Shown: piece after piece, positions 8,364 through 17,984 of the stretch
Layout of the letters: each line of letters begins with the position of its first letter
How positions within the stretch are numbered: the stretch's first letter is position 1
NCBI RefSeq assembly: GCF_900113765.1
Contig: NZ_FOQO01000005.1
Span: 202,710-266,709 of the forward strand
DNA length: 64,000 bases
From: Parapedobacter indicus
GTDB lineage: Bacteria; Bacteroidota; Bacteroidia; Sphingobacteriales; Sphingobacteriaceae
Direction: 5' to 3'
The notes under the pieces: generated by a model
Databases searched by the model: none
What the model saw: only the letters and a program-made list of their open reading frames with translations
Told to the model about the DNA's origin: nothing
Made by a program: the position numbers and the translations under genes

Positions 8364-9686
8364 ATGACACCTCACATCGACATATACTTCCGTTGCTTGG
8401 TTACGGCAATGATTTTTTGCCTGCCTGCAGCAGCCCAACCCCAATCCAGTGGAATTGCAGAAATCGTCCACGCGGAAACTCCGGAACTGATTGCGTTATA
8501 CCAGCAGCTGCATCAACACCCGGAGCTCTCGGAACAGGAAAAGGAGACCTCACGGGTGCTGGCCGATGAGCTTCGTGCGCTGGGTTTCGACGTCACGGAG
8601 CGGGTAGGTGGATATGGCGTGGTAGGGATGATGAAAAATGGCGGCGGACCGGTTGTCTTGGTACGAACAGATATGGATGCGCTTCCCATTACAGAGCTTA
8701 CGGAGGTTCCTTACATCAGCAACGTGCCCGGTGTCATGCATGCTTGTGGGCACGACGTTCACATGACGGTATGGAAAGGGACCGCTTCGGTTGTTTCGAA
8801 GCTTCGGGACCAATGGCGTGGCACCGTCGTTTTTGTTGCACAGCCTGCCGAAGAGAATGGCGTCGGTGCCAAATCGATGCTTGCCGACGGACTGTTTACG
8901 CGATTTCCAAGACCGGACTACGCACTCGCACTCCATGTCAGCTCGGTATTACCCGCGGGTACCGTGGGGTATCATGCGGGTATGTTTTTAGCGAGCATTG
9001 ATAACCTAACGATCACCGTGAAGGGACGAGGGGGGCATGGGGCCGCCCCGCAACAGACCATTGATCCGATCGTGTTGACGTCAAAGATCGTGTTGTCGCT
9101 CCAATCGATCATCAGCCGGGAGATAGCGCCGACCGAACCGGCGGTAATCAGTGTGGGCTCCATTCACGGCGGCTCGCGCAGCAACATCATCCCCAGTGAA
9201 GTGGAGATTTCACTCACCGTCCGGACATTTGAAGACCATATTCGGGAGCATTTGCTACGCGCGATCAAACGGGTTGCTGATGGCGAGGCGCATGCGGCGG
9301 GACTGACCCCGGAAGAATATCCACACATCAAGCACGAAGGCGAATCCTTCCCTTCCATGTACAACGACCCGAAGCTGACCGAACAAATGGCAGCTGTATT
9401 TCGCCAAACGCTAGGTGAACAACACGTCCGTGAACTTTCCCGGGAATTGGTGGGTGAGGATTTTGCGCGGTATGGCCGGGAGCAGCCGCCCATACCCACG
9501 ATGATTTATTCATTGGGTACCGTACACCCGGACCATGTGACCGCAGCAGCAGCCGGGCAAATGACATTGCCGCCGTTGCACGGGTCGTTGTATGTTCCGG
9601 TGCCTGATCCAAGCATACCCACAGGCGTGAAAACCATGAGTGCGGCAGTCCTTTCGCTGCTGCAGCAAAAGCTAGAGGATCATTGA
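8364..9686 (+). CDS. M20D-family amidohydrolase/deacylase (secreted)
   Basis: 440 residues from the ATG at 8364; a TTG at 8355 overlapping the previous stop is the alternative. There is a signal peptide (FRCLVTAMIFCLPAAAQ). Metal-binding motif HACGHD lies at 126-131 and the AEENGVGAK acidic pair about 35 residues later, followed by GRGGHGAAPQQTIDPI from the lid domain. These are the marks of M20D enzymes (hippurate hydrolase, IAA-amino-acid hydrolase, N-acyl-amino-acid amidohydrolase), which cleave N-acyl bonds using a metal pair. In this operon it may remove acyl or peptide groups from the substrate; that is inferred. Confidence 0.85.
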   Translation: MTPHIDIYFRCLVTAMIFCLPAAAQPQSSGIAEIVHAETPELIALYQQLHQHPELSEQEKETSRVLADELRALGFDVTERVGGYGVVGMMKNGGGPVVLVRTDMDALPITELTEVPYISNVPGVMHACGHDVHMTVWKGTASVVSKLRDQWRGTVVFVAQPAEENGVGAKSMLADGLFTRFPRPDYALALHVSSVLPAGTVGYHAGMFLASIDNLTITVKGRGGHGAAPQQTIDPIVLTSKIVLSLQSIISREIAPTEPAVISVGSIHGGSRSNIIPSEVEISLTVRTFEDHIREHLLRAIKRVADGEAHAAGLTPEEYPHIKHEGESFPSMYNDPKLTEQMAAVFRQTLGEQHVRELSRELVGEDFARYGREQPPIPTMIYSLGTVHPDHVTAAAAGQMTLPPLHGSLYVPVPDPSIPTGVKTMSAAVLSLLQQKLEDH

Positions 9687-9726
9687 TAAAGGGGGAAACA
9701 ACGTAGAAACAAAAAAGATAAAAAGA

Positions 9727-9839
9727 AAGCTGCCCTGTCAGCGGCTGGCACAAAAGCCGATGAAAATGCAGGTTCCATTAGGCCATTAAGAACAAACTGC
9801 GAAGCATTCACTGATGCAACTAACCGCCGAAGGCAGCTT
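9727..9839. repeat. 113-bp intergenic element with short terminal inverted repeats
   Basis: The 215-bp gap between the M20 and GH109 genes holds an element bounded by AAGCTGCC (9727-9734) and its reverse complement GGCAGCTT (9832-9839). Inside are small stems (CGGCT/AGCCG). The interior reads open in one plus and one minus frame without a convincing start. It could be a MITE-like repeat, a structured RNA or a decayed gene piece. Confidence 0.3.
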
Positions 9840-9901
9840 GAATGCCGATGAAATAGATCATCCATGAAAAAAACAGACAATAGATCAATAATTATTTTCT
9901 A

Positions 9902-11257
9902 ATGAAACATATTCCAAGACGAACATTTATTAAACACGGCGCAATGGCATTTGCTGGCGCCGCATTGCTTTCACCCCAGTTTACCCACGGCCGGCCTGCT
10001 AAAAAAATCCGGTTAGGCTTTATTGGTGTGGGGTTACGTGGGCGGGCTCATGTAGCAAGTGCCTTGATGATTCCCGGCGTGGTCATACCCGCCATATGCG
10101 ACATTGACAAGGACGCCGTTGCGGAGACCCAGCGTATCCTGCAGAAAGCCGGGTTGCCGGAAGCGAAAAGCTACACCAGCGGCGAGCACGATTTCGAACA
10201 CCTCGTCCGCCGCGATGATTTAGATGGCATCATTATATCGACTCCCTGGGAATGGCATGTGCCGATGGCCGTGGCCGTAATGAAAGCCGGGAAATATGCT
10301 GGTCTCGAAGTGCCCGCGTCAATCACCGTGGAGGAAACCTGGGAGCTGGTGAATGCACACGAATCGACGGGAAGCCATTGCATGATCCTTGAGAATGCAT
10401 GCTATCGGCGGGATATCTTGGCCGTCCTGAATATGGTTAGGCAAGGCAGACTGGGTGAAGTCGTCCAACTGGAAGGCGGATATTTGCATGATCTGCGGCA
10501 CGTCAAATTTAATAACGGAAAGCAACCGTATGGCGGTGGCGTCGAATTCGGCGACAAGGGCTTCAGCGAAGCACGCTGGCGCACCCAACACGCAGTAGCG
10601 CGTAATGGCGACCTATATCCTACCCATGGGCTGGGGCCGATGGCGGAAATGGTAGATATCAACCGGGGAAATCAGTTCGACCACCTAGTTTCCATGGCCA
10701 CCAAAAGCAGCGGGCTCCATAATTACATCGTTGACAATGGCGGAAAAGACCACCCGAATGCCAATGTAGTTTTCAAGCTAGGCGATGTGGTGCGTACGAT
10801 GATCAAATGTGTCAACGGTGAAACCATTACCCTAACTCATGATACGAATTTGCCCCGTCCGTACTCCCTTGGATATACCGTGCAGGGTACGAAGGGAATA
10901 TGGCGGTATAAAAACGAGTACGAACCCAATGAGATTTACATTGAACACGAATCGGAGGATCACAAATGGGAATCTTTTGAGTCCTACCTCGCACAATATG
11001 ACCACCGCCTGTGGAAAGAATTCGGAGCCGAAGCCGAGAAGACAGGGCATGACGGTATCGACTATTTTGTGATCAAAGAATTTGTGGATGCCATCCGAGA
11101 ACAGGCAGTACCACCAATGGATGTCTACGATGCCGCGGCATGGTCGGTCATCGGACCCTTATCGGAGCAATCCATCGCCCAGGGATCTGCCCCGATTAAG
11201 ATTCCTGACTTTACGCGGGGAAAATGGAAAAACCGTAAACCGATATTCGCTCTTTGA
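9902..11257 (+). CDS. GH109-type alpha-N-acetylgalactosaminidase (NAD-dependent, Tat-exported)
   Basis: 451 residues. Tat signal (PRRTFIKHGAMAFAGAALL), then the NAD-binding motif GFIGVGLRGRAH near 38-49. The dehydrogenase EKP lysine is replaced (LEVPAS). The segment RNGDLYPTHGLGP with Y239 and H242, followed by DINRGN, matches the GH109 catalytic region described for the Elizabethkingia enzyme, as does the late TGHDGIDYF motif. GH109 enzymes cleave terminal alpha-GalNAc by transient NAD oxidation, elimination and hydration. Substrate inferred as alpha-GalNAc-capped glycan or mucin-type glycopeptide. No strong promoter is visible directly in front, so it may be read from the upstream operon. 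Confidence 0.85.
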   Translation: MKHIPRRTFIKHGAMAFAGAALLSPQFTHGRPAKKIRLGFIGVGLRGRAHVASALMIPGVVIPAICDIDKDAVAETQRILQKAGLPEAKSYTSGEHDFEHLVRRDDLDGIIISTPWEWHVPMAVAVMKAGKYAGLEVPASITVEETWELVNAHESTGSHCMILENACYRRDILAVLNMVRQGRLGEVVQLEGGYLHDLRHVKFNNGKQPYGGGVEFGDKGFSEARWRTQHAVARNGDLYPTHGLGPMAEMVDINRGNQFDHLVSMATKSSGLHNYIVDNGGKDHPNANVVFKLGDVVRTMIKCVNGETITLTHDTNLPRPYSLGYTVQGTKGIWRYKNEYEPNEIYIEHESEDHKWESFESYLAQYDHRLWKEFGAEAEKTGHDGIDYFVIKEFVDAIREQAVPPMDVYDAAAWSVIGPLSEQSIAQGSAPIKIPDFTRGKWKNRKPIFAL

Positions 11258-11417
11258 TTATCGCTGCACCCACCTTCCATAACCGTAAAGCGTCGTTTAT
11301 TTTTGTTGCCTTTTTCACCTATCACGAGGATTCGCGGTGCACCCTCATGAAAGGCTATTTGCTTTCGTAATCGATACAATTCGAAAAAACAAAGGTTACG
11401 AAAGAAAAATAAATAAT

Positions 11418-11436
11418 CTTTTGGTTAAAACAAAAG
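11418..11436. promoter_or_regulatory. Inverted repeat over the -33 element of the GH20-SusCD operon
   Basis: CTTTTG (11418-11423) and CAAAAG (11431-11436) form a 6-bp inverted repeat with a 7-base gap, and its left arm contains the promoter's -33 TTG. A repressor-type operator is plausible. Confidence 0.4.
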
Positions 11437-11452
11437 ATTTTATCTATATTTG
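11421..11452 (+). promoter_or_regulatory. Promoter of the GH20-SusCD operon
   Basis: TTG at 11421-11423, 21-base spacer, TATATTTG at 11445-11452: exact Bacteroidota consensus. The predicted leader is about 43 bases. It probably drives GH20, SUMF1-like, SusC, SusD, epimerase and transporter genes. Confidence 0.7.
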
Positions 11453-11501
11453 ATTATTGAATATTCGATTAATATTCGCTGGTCAATAGAAAAAGCAAAT
11501 T

Positions 11502-13775
11502 ATGAAAAGAAACCGTTGTGTGAATTGGAGCTATTTGAAAAGACTTATCGATGTAATCTCACCTGTGTTGCTTTTTGTTTTGTATGTGTCCTTCCCTTCA
11601 CCAGCACGAGGAGATACGCCGCTGTATAAAGCCGGCATTACCTTGATTCCCTATCCGCAGGACGTTCAGCTTACCGGGGAAACGTTTGATCTTCCCAATC
11701 CGCTAATGATTACGATCGATCGCGATGCAAGTGAAAAGGACAAGTTCGCCACCAGCGAGCTACGGCGTCAATTGAGCGATCGCTGGAACATCCGCACGGA
11801 ATTGACAACGGATCGGCGCCGCGCACATATCGTATTGACGAAAAGAGGTGCAGAAAGGAAGCATGGGAATCAAGGTTATCAATTGCATGTGACGAGCAAG
11901 GGCATAACCGTTAGCGCTTCGGGTGAACCGGGTTTGTTTTACGGCGTACAGACGCTTTGCCAACTCATTCAATCGGGCGATGGCGCGTCTCCCTTTGTAC
12001 AGGGCATGGCCATCAAGGACTGGCCGCACACCACCCATCGGGCCGTCCATTATGACACTAAACACCATCAGGACACACGTGAATACGTCGAAGGGTTTAT
12101 TCGTGATTTGGCTAAATACAAGATAAACCTGTTGGTGTGGGAATGGGAAGACAAATTTGCTTATCCCAGCCATCCCGAAGTCGGGGCCCCCGGAGCGTTC
12201 ACAATGCAAGAGATGCAGGAGATTACCCGGTACGCGCAGAACTACCACGTCCAGATCGTGCCGTTGGTGCAGGGGTTGGGCCATGTCAGCTTCATCCTGA
12301 AGTGGCCGCAATACGCGCACCTGCGGGAGATTCCTGCCTCCAATTGGGAATTCGACCCGCTGAATGAAGGGTCTTATGAATTGCTGTTCGATCTTTGGGC
12401 CGATGCGATGGAAGCCACTCCGGGTTCCCGGTACATCCACATAGGCTCGGACGAAACCTTTGAATTGGGGAAAGGCCCCACAACGCGCGAAAAAGCAAAG
12501 GAAATCGGGCGGAATGGCCTGTATCACCTGTTTGTAGAAAAAAGCGCCCGGCGTTTGCAGAAAACGGGACGCGAGGTGATGGTTTGGGAACGACCGATGG
12601 GCTGGACGCGGGACGTGACGACCGACGAGGGGGTGGGCCAGGAACTACCGCCGCGGTACAAAGTCACGCCACACGAGGGAATTGTATTAACAGAAGCCTA
12701 CGGCTATGAAACGCCGGAACTGAAATACGCACGGCAGGCGAAGGCGCTGGGTTTTCAGCTCTTTGCGTATGACCCGAATGCGGGAATCGAATGTCTTTTT
12801 GTACCTTATTTTCACCGAAAAAAGGGAGCCATGCGCAATAATCCGCAGGTTATCGAAGGCAGTTTGGAACACTCCTATGATTTCTTCCGTTCGCGTTTGG
12901 GCGAGAACGTGTTTGATGGCATGATCTGTACGTCGTGGGACGATTCCGGCCTTCACAACCAAACGTGGATGCTGCGTTTTATTACCGCCGCAGAGTTCTC
13001 ATGGAACGCACGATCCGATCAGTCACTGGCCGAATTTACCACAAAGTACTTTAGAAATTACTACGGAGATGACGTTACGGATATGGAAGAGCTTTTCTCG
13101 CTCCTCAATGAAGGCGCCTATTTCTATATGGAAAGCTTTGAGCGCAATGTCTGGCACCACGGCGAAATCGGGAAAACCCATATTCCCGACCTGCCGCGGA
13201 CGGACGTACTGGAATACAACCCCTATTGGAACACGGAGTATGCGCATCGGGTAACCCTGGCGAATGAATTTCTCGGGAAAATGGAGCGCGCGTTGCAGAT
13301 TTGCAAAAATAACCGAGCCGCTGATATTGATAATAAATACGATTTTGAGGTATTCACATCCATCGCGAAGCTGATTGAACATACCGCAAAAACGTACCTC
13401 GACCTGTCTTCCCTTGAACATTCGATTACCAAGGCACACCAACAACGGTTCCTCGATCTCGATTCAACCCTTTATTACTTGGATCAAGCGCGAGCTACGG
13501 TGAGCGATCAGTTAGAAAGACGCAAAGAAGTATTTGATTACTTGGTTAACGTTTGGGAAAAAACGCGTTTGCCCAAAGGTATGGATACGGATGAAAAGAA
13601 ATTTTTCTTCCAGCAAGACCGTGCCCGCCATTTTGCCAACCGGACGCCCGACCTGACCTACCACATCTATGACGAACAGCTTTTGGGACTCGAAAACTAT
13701 CTGGATAAGCTGACCGCTTATCGGGACTTTTTTTACGAACGTATCGTCAAACCGGAGCAAATGTATTTAAAATGA
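11502..13775 (+). CDS. GH20 beta-N-acetylhexosaminidase
   Basis: 757 residues with an N-terminal signal/membrane segment (about 20-37, ending near PARGD). A GH20b-like N-terminal domain is at about 45-170 (ITLIPYPQDVQLTGETF), then the TIM barrel with the catalytic pair D317-E318 in YIHIGSDETFELG. The barrel also shows a WEWEDKFAYP strand and ICTSWDDSGLHN. GH20 enzymes remove terminal beta-GlcNAc or beta-GalNAc by substrate-assisted catalysis. A long alpha-helical C-terminal extension (about 530-757) rich in charged residues is longer than in minimal GH20 enzymes. It is the first gene of the operon, and its stop overlaps the next start (ATGA). Confidence 0.9.
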   Translation: MKRNRCVNWSYLKRLIDVISPVLLFVLYVSFPSPARGDTPLYKAGITLIPYPQDVQLTGETFDLPNPLMITIDRDASEKDKFATSELRRQLSDRWNIRTELTTDRRRAHIVLTKRGAERKHGNQGYQLHVTSKGITVSASGEPGLFYGVQTLCQLIQSGDGASPFVQGMAIKDWPHTTHRAVHYDTKHHQDTREYVEGFIRDLAKYKINLLVWEWEDKFAYPSHPEVGAPGAFTMQEMQEITRYAQNYHVQIVPLVQGLGHVSFILKWPQYAHLREIPASNWEFDPLNEGSYELLFDLWADAMEATPGSRYIHIGSDETFELGKGPTTREKAKEIGRNGLYHLFVEKSARRLQKTGREVMVWERPMGWTRDVTTDEGVGQELPPRYKVTPHEGIVLTEAYGYETPELKYARQAKALGFQLFAYDPNAGIECLFVPYFHRKKGAMRNNPQVIEGSLEHSYDFFRSRLGENVFDGMICTSWDDSGLHNQTWMLRFITAAEFSWNARSDQSLAEFTTKYFRNYYGDDVTDMEELFSLLNEGAYFYMESFERNVWHHGEIGKTHIPDLPRTDVLEYNPYWNTEYAHRVTLANEFLGKMERALQICKNNRAADIDNKYDFEVFTSIAKLIEHTAKTYLDLSSLEHSITKAHQQRFLDLDSTLYYLDQARATVSDQLERRKEVFDYLVNVWEKTRLPKGMDTDEKKFFFQQDRARHFANRTPDLTYHIYDEQLLGLENYLDKLTAYRDFFYERIVKPEQMYLK

Positions 13776-14758
13776 TAACTGTCGTTACCCTTATTCAGCT
13801 CACGTTTTCCGCCTTGCTTTCCGTTGGGTACCCCTCTTTTCAGGGGATGGAATCGTACGTGGCAACCATTCCCGGCACAACGGTCACCTTTGACATGGTA
13901 GCGATCCCAAAGGGTACGTTCCAAATGGGAAGCCCCGCCTCCGAAAACGGAAGGAACGCCGACGAAGGACCGACAGGAACGGTGACAGTCGACGCATTCT
14001 GGATGGGGAAATGTGAGGTCACGTGGGATGAATATGAACTGTTTGTCTATGCTGAATTGGAAAAGCAGGCGACCGCTAGCAAGGTACCCGATGCGACACG
14101 CCCGCTAGTTGACGGCGTAACGCGCCCCACGCCACCCTTCATGGACATGAGTTTCGGCATGGGGAAAAGTGGATTTCCAGCGGTGAATATGACCCAATAT
14201 GCGGCAATGGCTTATTGCAAATGGTTGACAGCAAAGACCGGTAAATTCCACCGGCTTCCCACCGAGGCGGAGTGGGAATACGCCTGCAGGGCCGGCACCC
14301 AGACCGCCTATGGTTTTGGGTCGGATGCGAGCCAACTGGGCGCCTACGCTTGGTACCTGGGAAACAGCGGCGGGAAATACCATACAGTGGGCACGCGAAA
14401 GCCAAACGCTTGGGGATTGCACGACATGCATGGCAATGTGGCCGAATGGACACTGGACCAATACGTGGCCGATTTTTACCGTACCCGATCCGACACCAAA
14501 AATCCGTGGGCGAAGGCTACCCGACTTTATCCGCACGCGGTGCGTGGTGGGCATTGGGAAGCGCCAGCACCGGCATTGCGTTCCGCTGCCCGCGGACAAT
14601 CGCGGCCCGAATGGAAACAACGTGACCCCCAGATTCCCAAGAGCGATTGGTGGTTGACGGATGCGTCATTTGTGGGCTTTCGGATCGTACGGCCCTTGAA
14701 GCAACCGACCGCCGCGCAAATCGAAGCCTATTTCACTTCACCCTTACCCGATTATTAA
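13772..14758 (+). CDS. SUMF1/FGE-like domain protein without the catalytic cysteines
   Basis: 328 residues with an N-terminal hydrophobic segment. The formylglycine-generating-enzyme-sulfatase fold is clear: MVAIPKGTFQMGSP, KCEVTWDEYELF, RLPTEAEWEYACRAGTQTAYGFG, GLHDMHGNVAEWTLDQY and a terminal FVGFRIVRPL. The C-terminal region where true FGE holds its catalytic Cys pair reads LRSAARGQSRPEWKQ, with no Cys. So it is unlikely to convert a sulfatase Cys to formylglycine, and no sulfatase is in the window. It is translationally coupled to the GH20 gene. Function unknown; many such domains act in binding or in unrelated chemistry. Confidence 0.82.
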   Translation: MITVVTLIQLTFSALLSVGYPSFQGMESYVATIPGTTVTFDMVAIPKGTFQMGSPASENGRNADEGPTGTVTVDAFWMGKCEVTWDEYELFVYAELEKQATASKVPDATRPLVDGVTRPTPPFMDMSFGMGKSGFPAVNMTQYAAMAYCKWLTAKTGKFHRLPTEAEWEYACRAGTQTAYGFGSDASQLGAYAWYLGNSGGKYHTVGTRKPNAWGLHDMHGNVAEWTLDQYVADFYRTRSDTKNPWAKATRLYPHAVRGGHWEAPAPALRSAARGQSRPEWKQRDPQIPKSDWWLTDASFVGFRIVRPLKQPTAAQIEAYFTSPLPDY

Positions 14759-14801
14759 CCATACACTATTCCGTTAACACGTTAGACAATCAATTAACCA
14801 T

Positions 14802-14817
14802 GTTTTACACGTAAAAC
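14802..14817. promoter_or_regulatory. 16-bp interrupted palindrome before susC
   Basis: GTTTTAC and GTAAAAC are perfect 7-bp inverted arms with a 2-base centre, ending 9 bases before the SusC ATG. It could be an operator or an RNA hairpin that controls translation initiation. Confidence 0.35.
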
Positions 14818-14826
14818 TATTATGAA

Positions 14827-17800
14827 ATGAAAATGAAACTACTCAACAAATTATGGACGGTAACGCTAATTGCCTGTTGCTTTTCGCTTTATGGAAGCGC
14901 ACAGCAGGCGATTTCTGGTCGCGTTACGGCAAATGGCCAACCGGTTGTTGGTGCCTCCATACAGGTTGCGGGCACGTCGACCGCCGTGCAGACGAACCAA
15001 GACGGAACCTATTCGATAACAGCGGCATCCGGCAGCGGTGTGTTGGTGGTGTCGTATGTGGGCTTTGTCACGCAGCACGTGCCCATCAATAACCGCACGG
15101 TAATCCATGTGGAACTGCAGGAGGGCGCTACCGAAATCGGGGAAGTATTGGTGACGGCGCTTGGTATCGAACGGGAAAAGAAAGCATTAGGTTATTCCAT
15201 TCAGGAAGTCGACCTGTCGACCGTTACGGAAGCCCGGGAATCAAATATCGCCAATTCCCTGAAGGGTAAGGTTGCGGGTGTACACGTAAATGCTACAACG
15301 GGTGGGGCTGGTTCATCATCGTTTGTGGTGATCCGAGGCAGCAGCTCTATTGCCGGCGAAAATCAACCCCTGTATGTGGTAGACGGTGTGCCTATTGATA
15401 ATCAAACGCTGGATCAGGCCGGTATCTTCGGAGGTAAGGATTATGGCGATGGTATTAATAACATAAATCCCGATGACGTTGCGGAAATGTCTGTGCTGAA
15501 AGGCCCCGCTGGCGCAGCACTTTATGGTGCACGCGGAGCAAATGGTGTCATTTTAATTACCACCAAAAGCGGTAGAGGCCGGAAAGGCCTTGGCGTCGAA
15601 TTCAATTCCAATTTTGTGATGGAAACCATCAATGTCATCCCGACGATGCAGGATAGGTGGGGTGTTGGGTATGGTGGTACCAATAGCTTTGGATCTATGG
15701 AGTATGAAGGTACGAGCTATCCCGCCCAGACGGGAAATGGCGACCAGTTTGGGGGCCCGCTGGATGGCCAGCTGATCATGTTTACCTATATGCCGGAATG
15801 GAGCCCCAGGCCCTACTCGCCACAGCCTGCCGATAACATCCGGGATTTTTTCGACACCGGAAAGACATGGACGAATACGATTGCCGTTTCAGGCGGGGGA
15901 GATAAGAATTCCTTTCGGTTATCGGTTTCGGACATGCGGAATACCGGAATTATACCCAATAACAAACTGCAGCGGCAGACTTTCAATTTAAGAGCGACAT
16001 CGAACATCACCGATAAACTTTTCGTCGAAGGTAAATTGAACTATATCCGACAGGGCGGCGAGAATCGGCAAGCGACCGGTATAACCACCCAGAATCCAGC
16101 TTACAGTCTTTATCTGACACCACGATTTGTCGACCTAAACTGGCTCAAAGACTATAAGAAGGAAGATGGAACCATGGTTAACTGGAAATCGGGAACGCCG
16201 TATAACCCTTATTGGCTGGTGAACGAATTCCAGAATGATGATAAACGGGACCGGGTTATCGGTATGCTCATGGGTAGGTACGCCTTCACGAGTTGGTTAA
16301 GCTTGCAGGCACGTGCCGGAACGGATTTTTATACCGATGTCCGATTTGATCGGAAAGGGACCTATTCGCCGCCTGCCGCCTTGATGCCTGGAACGGTAGA
16401 CAATGCCACCTGGCATGTAAAGGAGGAAAATTTTGACGTGTTGCTGACGGCAAACGGTGACCTATCGGAAGATTTCAAAGGGTACTTCTCTGTGGGTGCG
16501 AATCACTTAAACCGTAAACAGGAGGTTGTAGGATTGAGCGGGGAGAATCTCAATATACCTTACGTGTATCACATCAGCAATGCCCAGATTGTAAGGCCTC
16601 GGAACTCATTGAGTCGGAAACAGATGAATTCCGTATACTTCGCAGGACAGGTTGGCTATAAAGACTATTTGTTCCTGGATGTCACCGGTCGGAACGACTG
16701 GTCCTCTACCTTGGGGCTAAACAGCAACTCATTTTTCTATCCATCCATTGCAACAAGTTTCGTTTTTACAGACGCGCTAGGCATGCGCAACAACCCGATA
16801 TTATCGTTCGGTAAGATTCGGCTCTCTGTCGCGCAGGCGGGTAACGACGCGGTGCCTTTCCAAACGACCGGCGGATACGCACTTGACATGGTTGGATATG
16901 GGCCGGGATTGCCTTATGCTACCCTCCGCAGTCAGGTACCGCTCCTTGATTTGAAGAATGAGCTGACGACCGGCTTCGAGGCCGGTACCGAATTACGGTT
17001 CTTCAAGAACCGGTTAGGAATCGATTTCACCTATTATACACAATCGACCAAAAACCAGATTCTGCCGGTCCAGGTATCGATGGCTACGGGTTACGCTACC
17101 CGCGTCATCAATGCCGGTGAGATAAAGAACCATGGCGTGGAACTGCTGCTTAATGGGACACCCGTAGAAGTAGGCGGTTTCCGCTGGGACCTTTCACTGA
17201 ACTTATCCAGGAACCGGTCACAGGTCGTTTCGCTCGCTCCAAATATTTCGACGCACGTGCTGATCGAAAATGCAAATGGCCGGATTGAAGCCCGGGTTGG
17301 CGAAGCTTATGGCAATATCGTCGGATTCCCGTATCTCCGCACGGACGATGGACGCCTCTTGCTTAGCGAGACGGGTGTCGCTCAGCGTGCGGCAGAACAG
17401 GTTGTGCTCGGGAATATACAGCCTGATTTTCTGGGCGGATTAACGAGTACCTTTAATTATAGAGGAGTGTCGTTAAGCGGTTTATTGGATATAAGAATTG
17501 GGGGTCAGGTGTTTTCATTCAGCCGATATCATCAGCACGCCAAAGGAACAGGTGTATTCACCAACGATCGGGAAAACCTGATCAATGATGGTGTCATTTT
17601 GCAGGAAGATGGTACGTATAAGCAAAGCGACATCGTGCTGACGCCTGAAAACTATTATGGGCAACGCGCGTGGGGGAATGTGGGTGAAGAAATGATCATG
17701 GATGCAGACTACCTCGCTTTGCGTGAACTAACGCTCGGTTATGCGTTCCGGCCTGGATTTTTGAAAAGTACGCCCTTTCAGCATATTAAGCTGTCGGTGG

Positions 17801-17961
17801 TCGGAAGGAATTTGTTTTATCTGAAACGAGATCCCTTAATGAAAGAAATGGGCATAACACCGGAAACCGCTTTTGCGCCCACGGCAGCAGCACAGGGGTA
17901 TGAGGTAGCAGCAATGCCCACAACCAGGACGTTTGGCTTCAACCTATCATTCGCTTTATAA
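14827..17961 (+). CDS. SusC/RagA-type TonB-linked outer-membrane transporter
   Basis: 1044 residues. Signal peptide, then a carboxypeptidase-regulatory-like beta-sandwich (ISGRVTANGQPVVGASIQVAG), the TonB box region (EIGEVLVTALGI), plug domain (NSLKGKVAGVHVN, VIRGSSSIAGENQPLYVVDGVPI, LKGPAGAALYGARGANGVILITTK) and a 22-strand barrel ending in FGFNLSFAL. SusC proteins import oligosaccharides or peptides with SusD as a lid. There is no STN domain, so it is not a sigma/anti-sigma transducer, consistent with DeoR-type control here. The gene runs directly into the SusD gene. Confidence 0.93.
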   Translation: MKMKLLNKLWTVTLIACCFSLYGSAQQAISGRVTANGQPVVGASIQVAGTSTAVQTNQDGTYSITAASGSGVLVVSYVGFVTQHVPINNRTVIHVELQEGATEIGEVLVTALGIEREKKALGYSIQEVDLSTVTEARESNIANSLKGKVAGVHVNATTGGAGSSSFVVIRGSSSIAGENQPLYVVDGVPIDNQTLDQAGIFGGKDYGDGINNINPDDVAEMSVLKGPAGAALYGARGANGVILITTKSGRGRKGLGVEFNSNFVMETINVIPTMQDRWGVGYGGTNSFGSMEYEGTSYPAQTGNGDQFGGPLDGQLIMFTYMPEWSPRPYSPQPADNIRDFFDTGKTWTNTIAVSGGGDKNSFRLSVSDMRNTGIIPNNKLQRQTFNLRATSNITDKLFVEGKLNYIRQGGENRQATGITTQNPAYSLYLTPRFVDLNWLKDYKKEDGTMVNWKSGTPYNPYWLVNEFQNDDKRDRVIGMLMGRYAFTSWLSLQARAGTDFYTDVRFDRKGTYSPPAALMPGTVDNATWHVKEENFDVLLTANGDLSEDFKGYFSVGANHLNRKQEVVGLSGENLNIPYVYHISNAQIVRPRNSLSRKQMNSVYFAGQVGYKDYLFLDVTGRNDWSSTLGLNSNSFFYPSIATSFVFTDALGMRNNPILSFGKIRLSVAQAGNDAVPFQTTGGYALDMVGYGPGLPYATLRSQVPLLDLKNELTTGFEAGTELRFFKNRLGIDFTYYTQSTKNQILPVQVSMATGYATRVINAGEIKNHGVELLLNGTPVEVGGFRWDLSLNLSRNRSQVVSLAPNISTHVLIENANGRIEARVGEAYGNIVGFPYLRTDDGRLLLSETGVAQRAAEQVVLGNIQPDFLGGLTSTFNYRGVSLSGLLDIRIGGQVFSFSRYHQHAKGTGVFTNDRENLINDGVILQEDGTYKQSDIVLTPENYYGQRAWGNVGEEMIMDADYLALRELTLGYAFRPGFLKSTPFQHIKLSVVGRNLFYLKRDPLMKEMGITPETAFAPTAAAQGYEVAAMPTTRTFGFNLSFAL

Positions 17962-17984
17962 TGTATCATATGATCTTGTTTAAC

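Noticed and set aside
11760..12527. 255-codon frame antisense to the GH20 gene
   Set aside because: Overlaps the GH20 N-terminal and catalytic region; no motif or promoter of its own.
13772..14758. Annotating the SUMF1-like protein as a sulfatase-activating enzyme
   Set aside because: The catalytic cysteine pair is missing and there is no sulfatase gene in the window.
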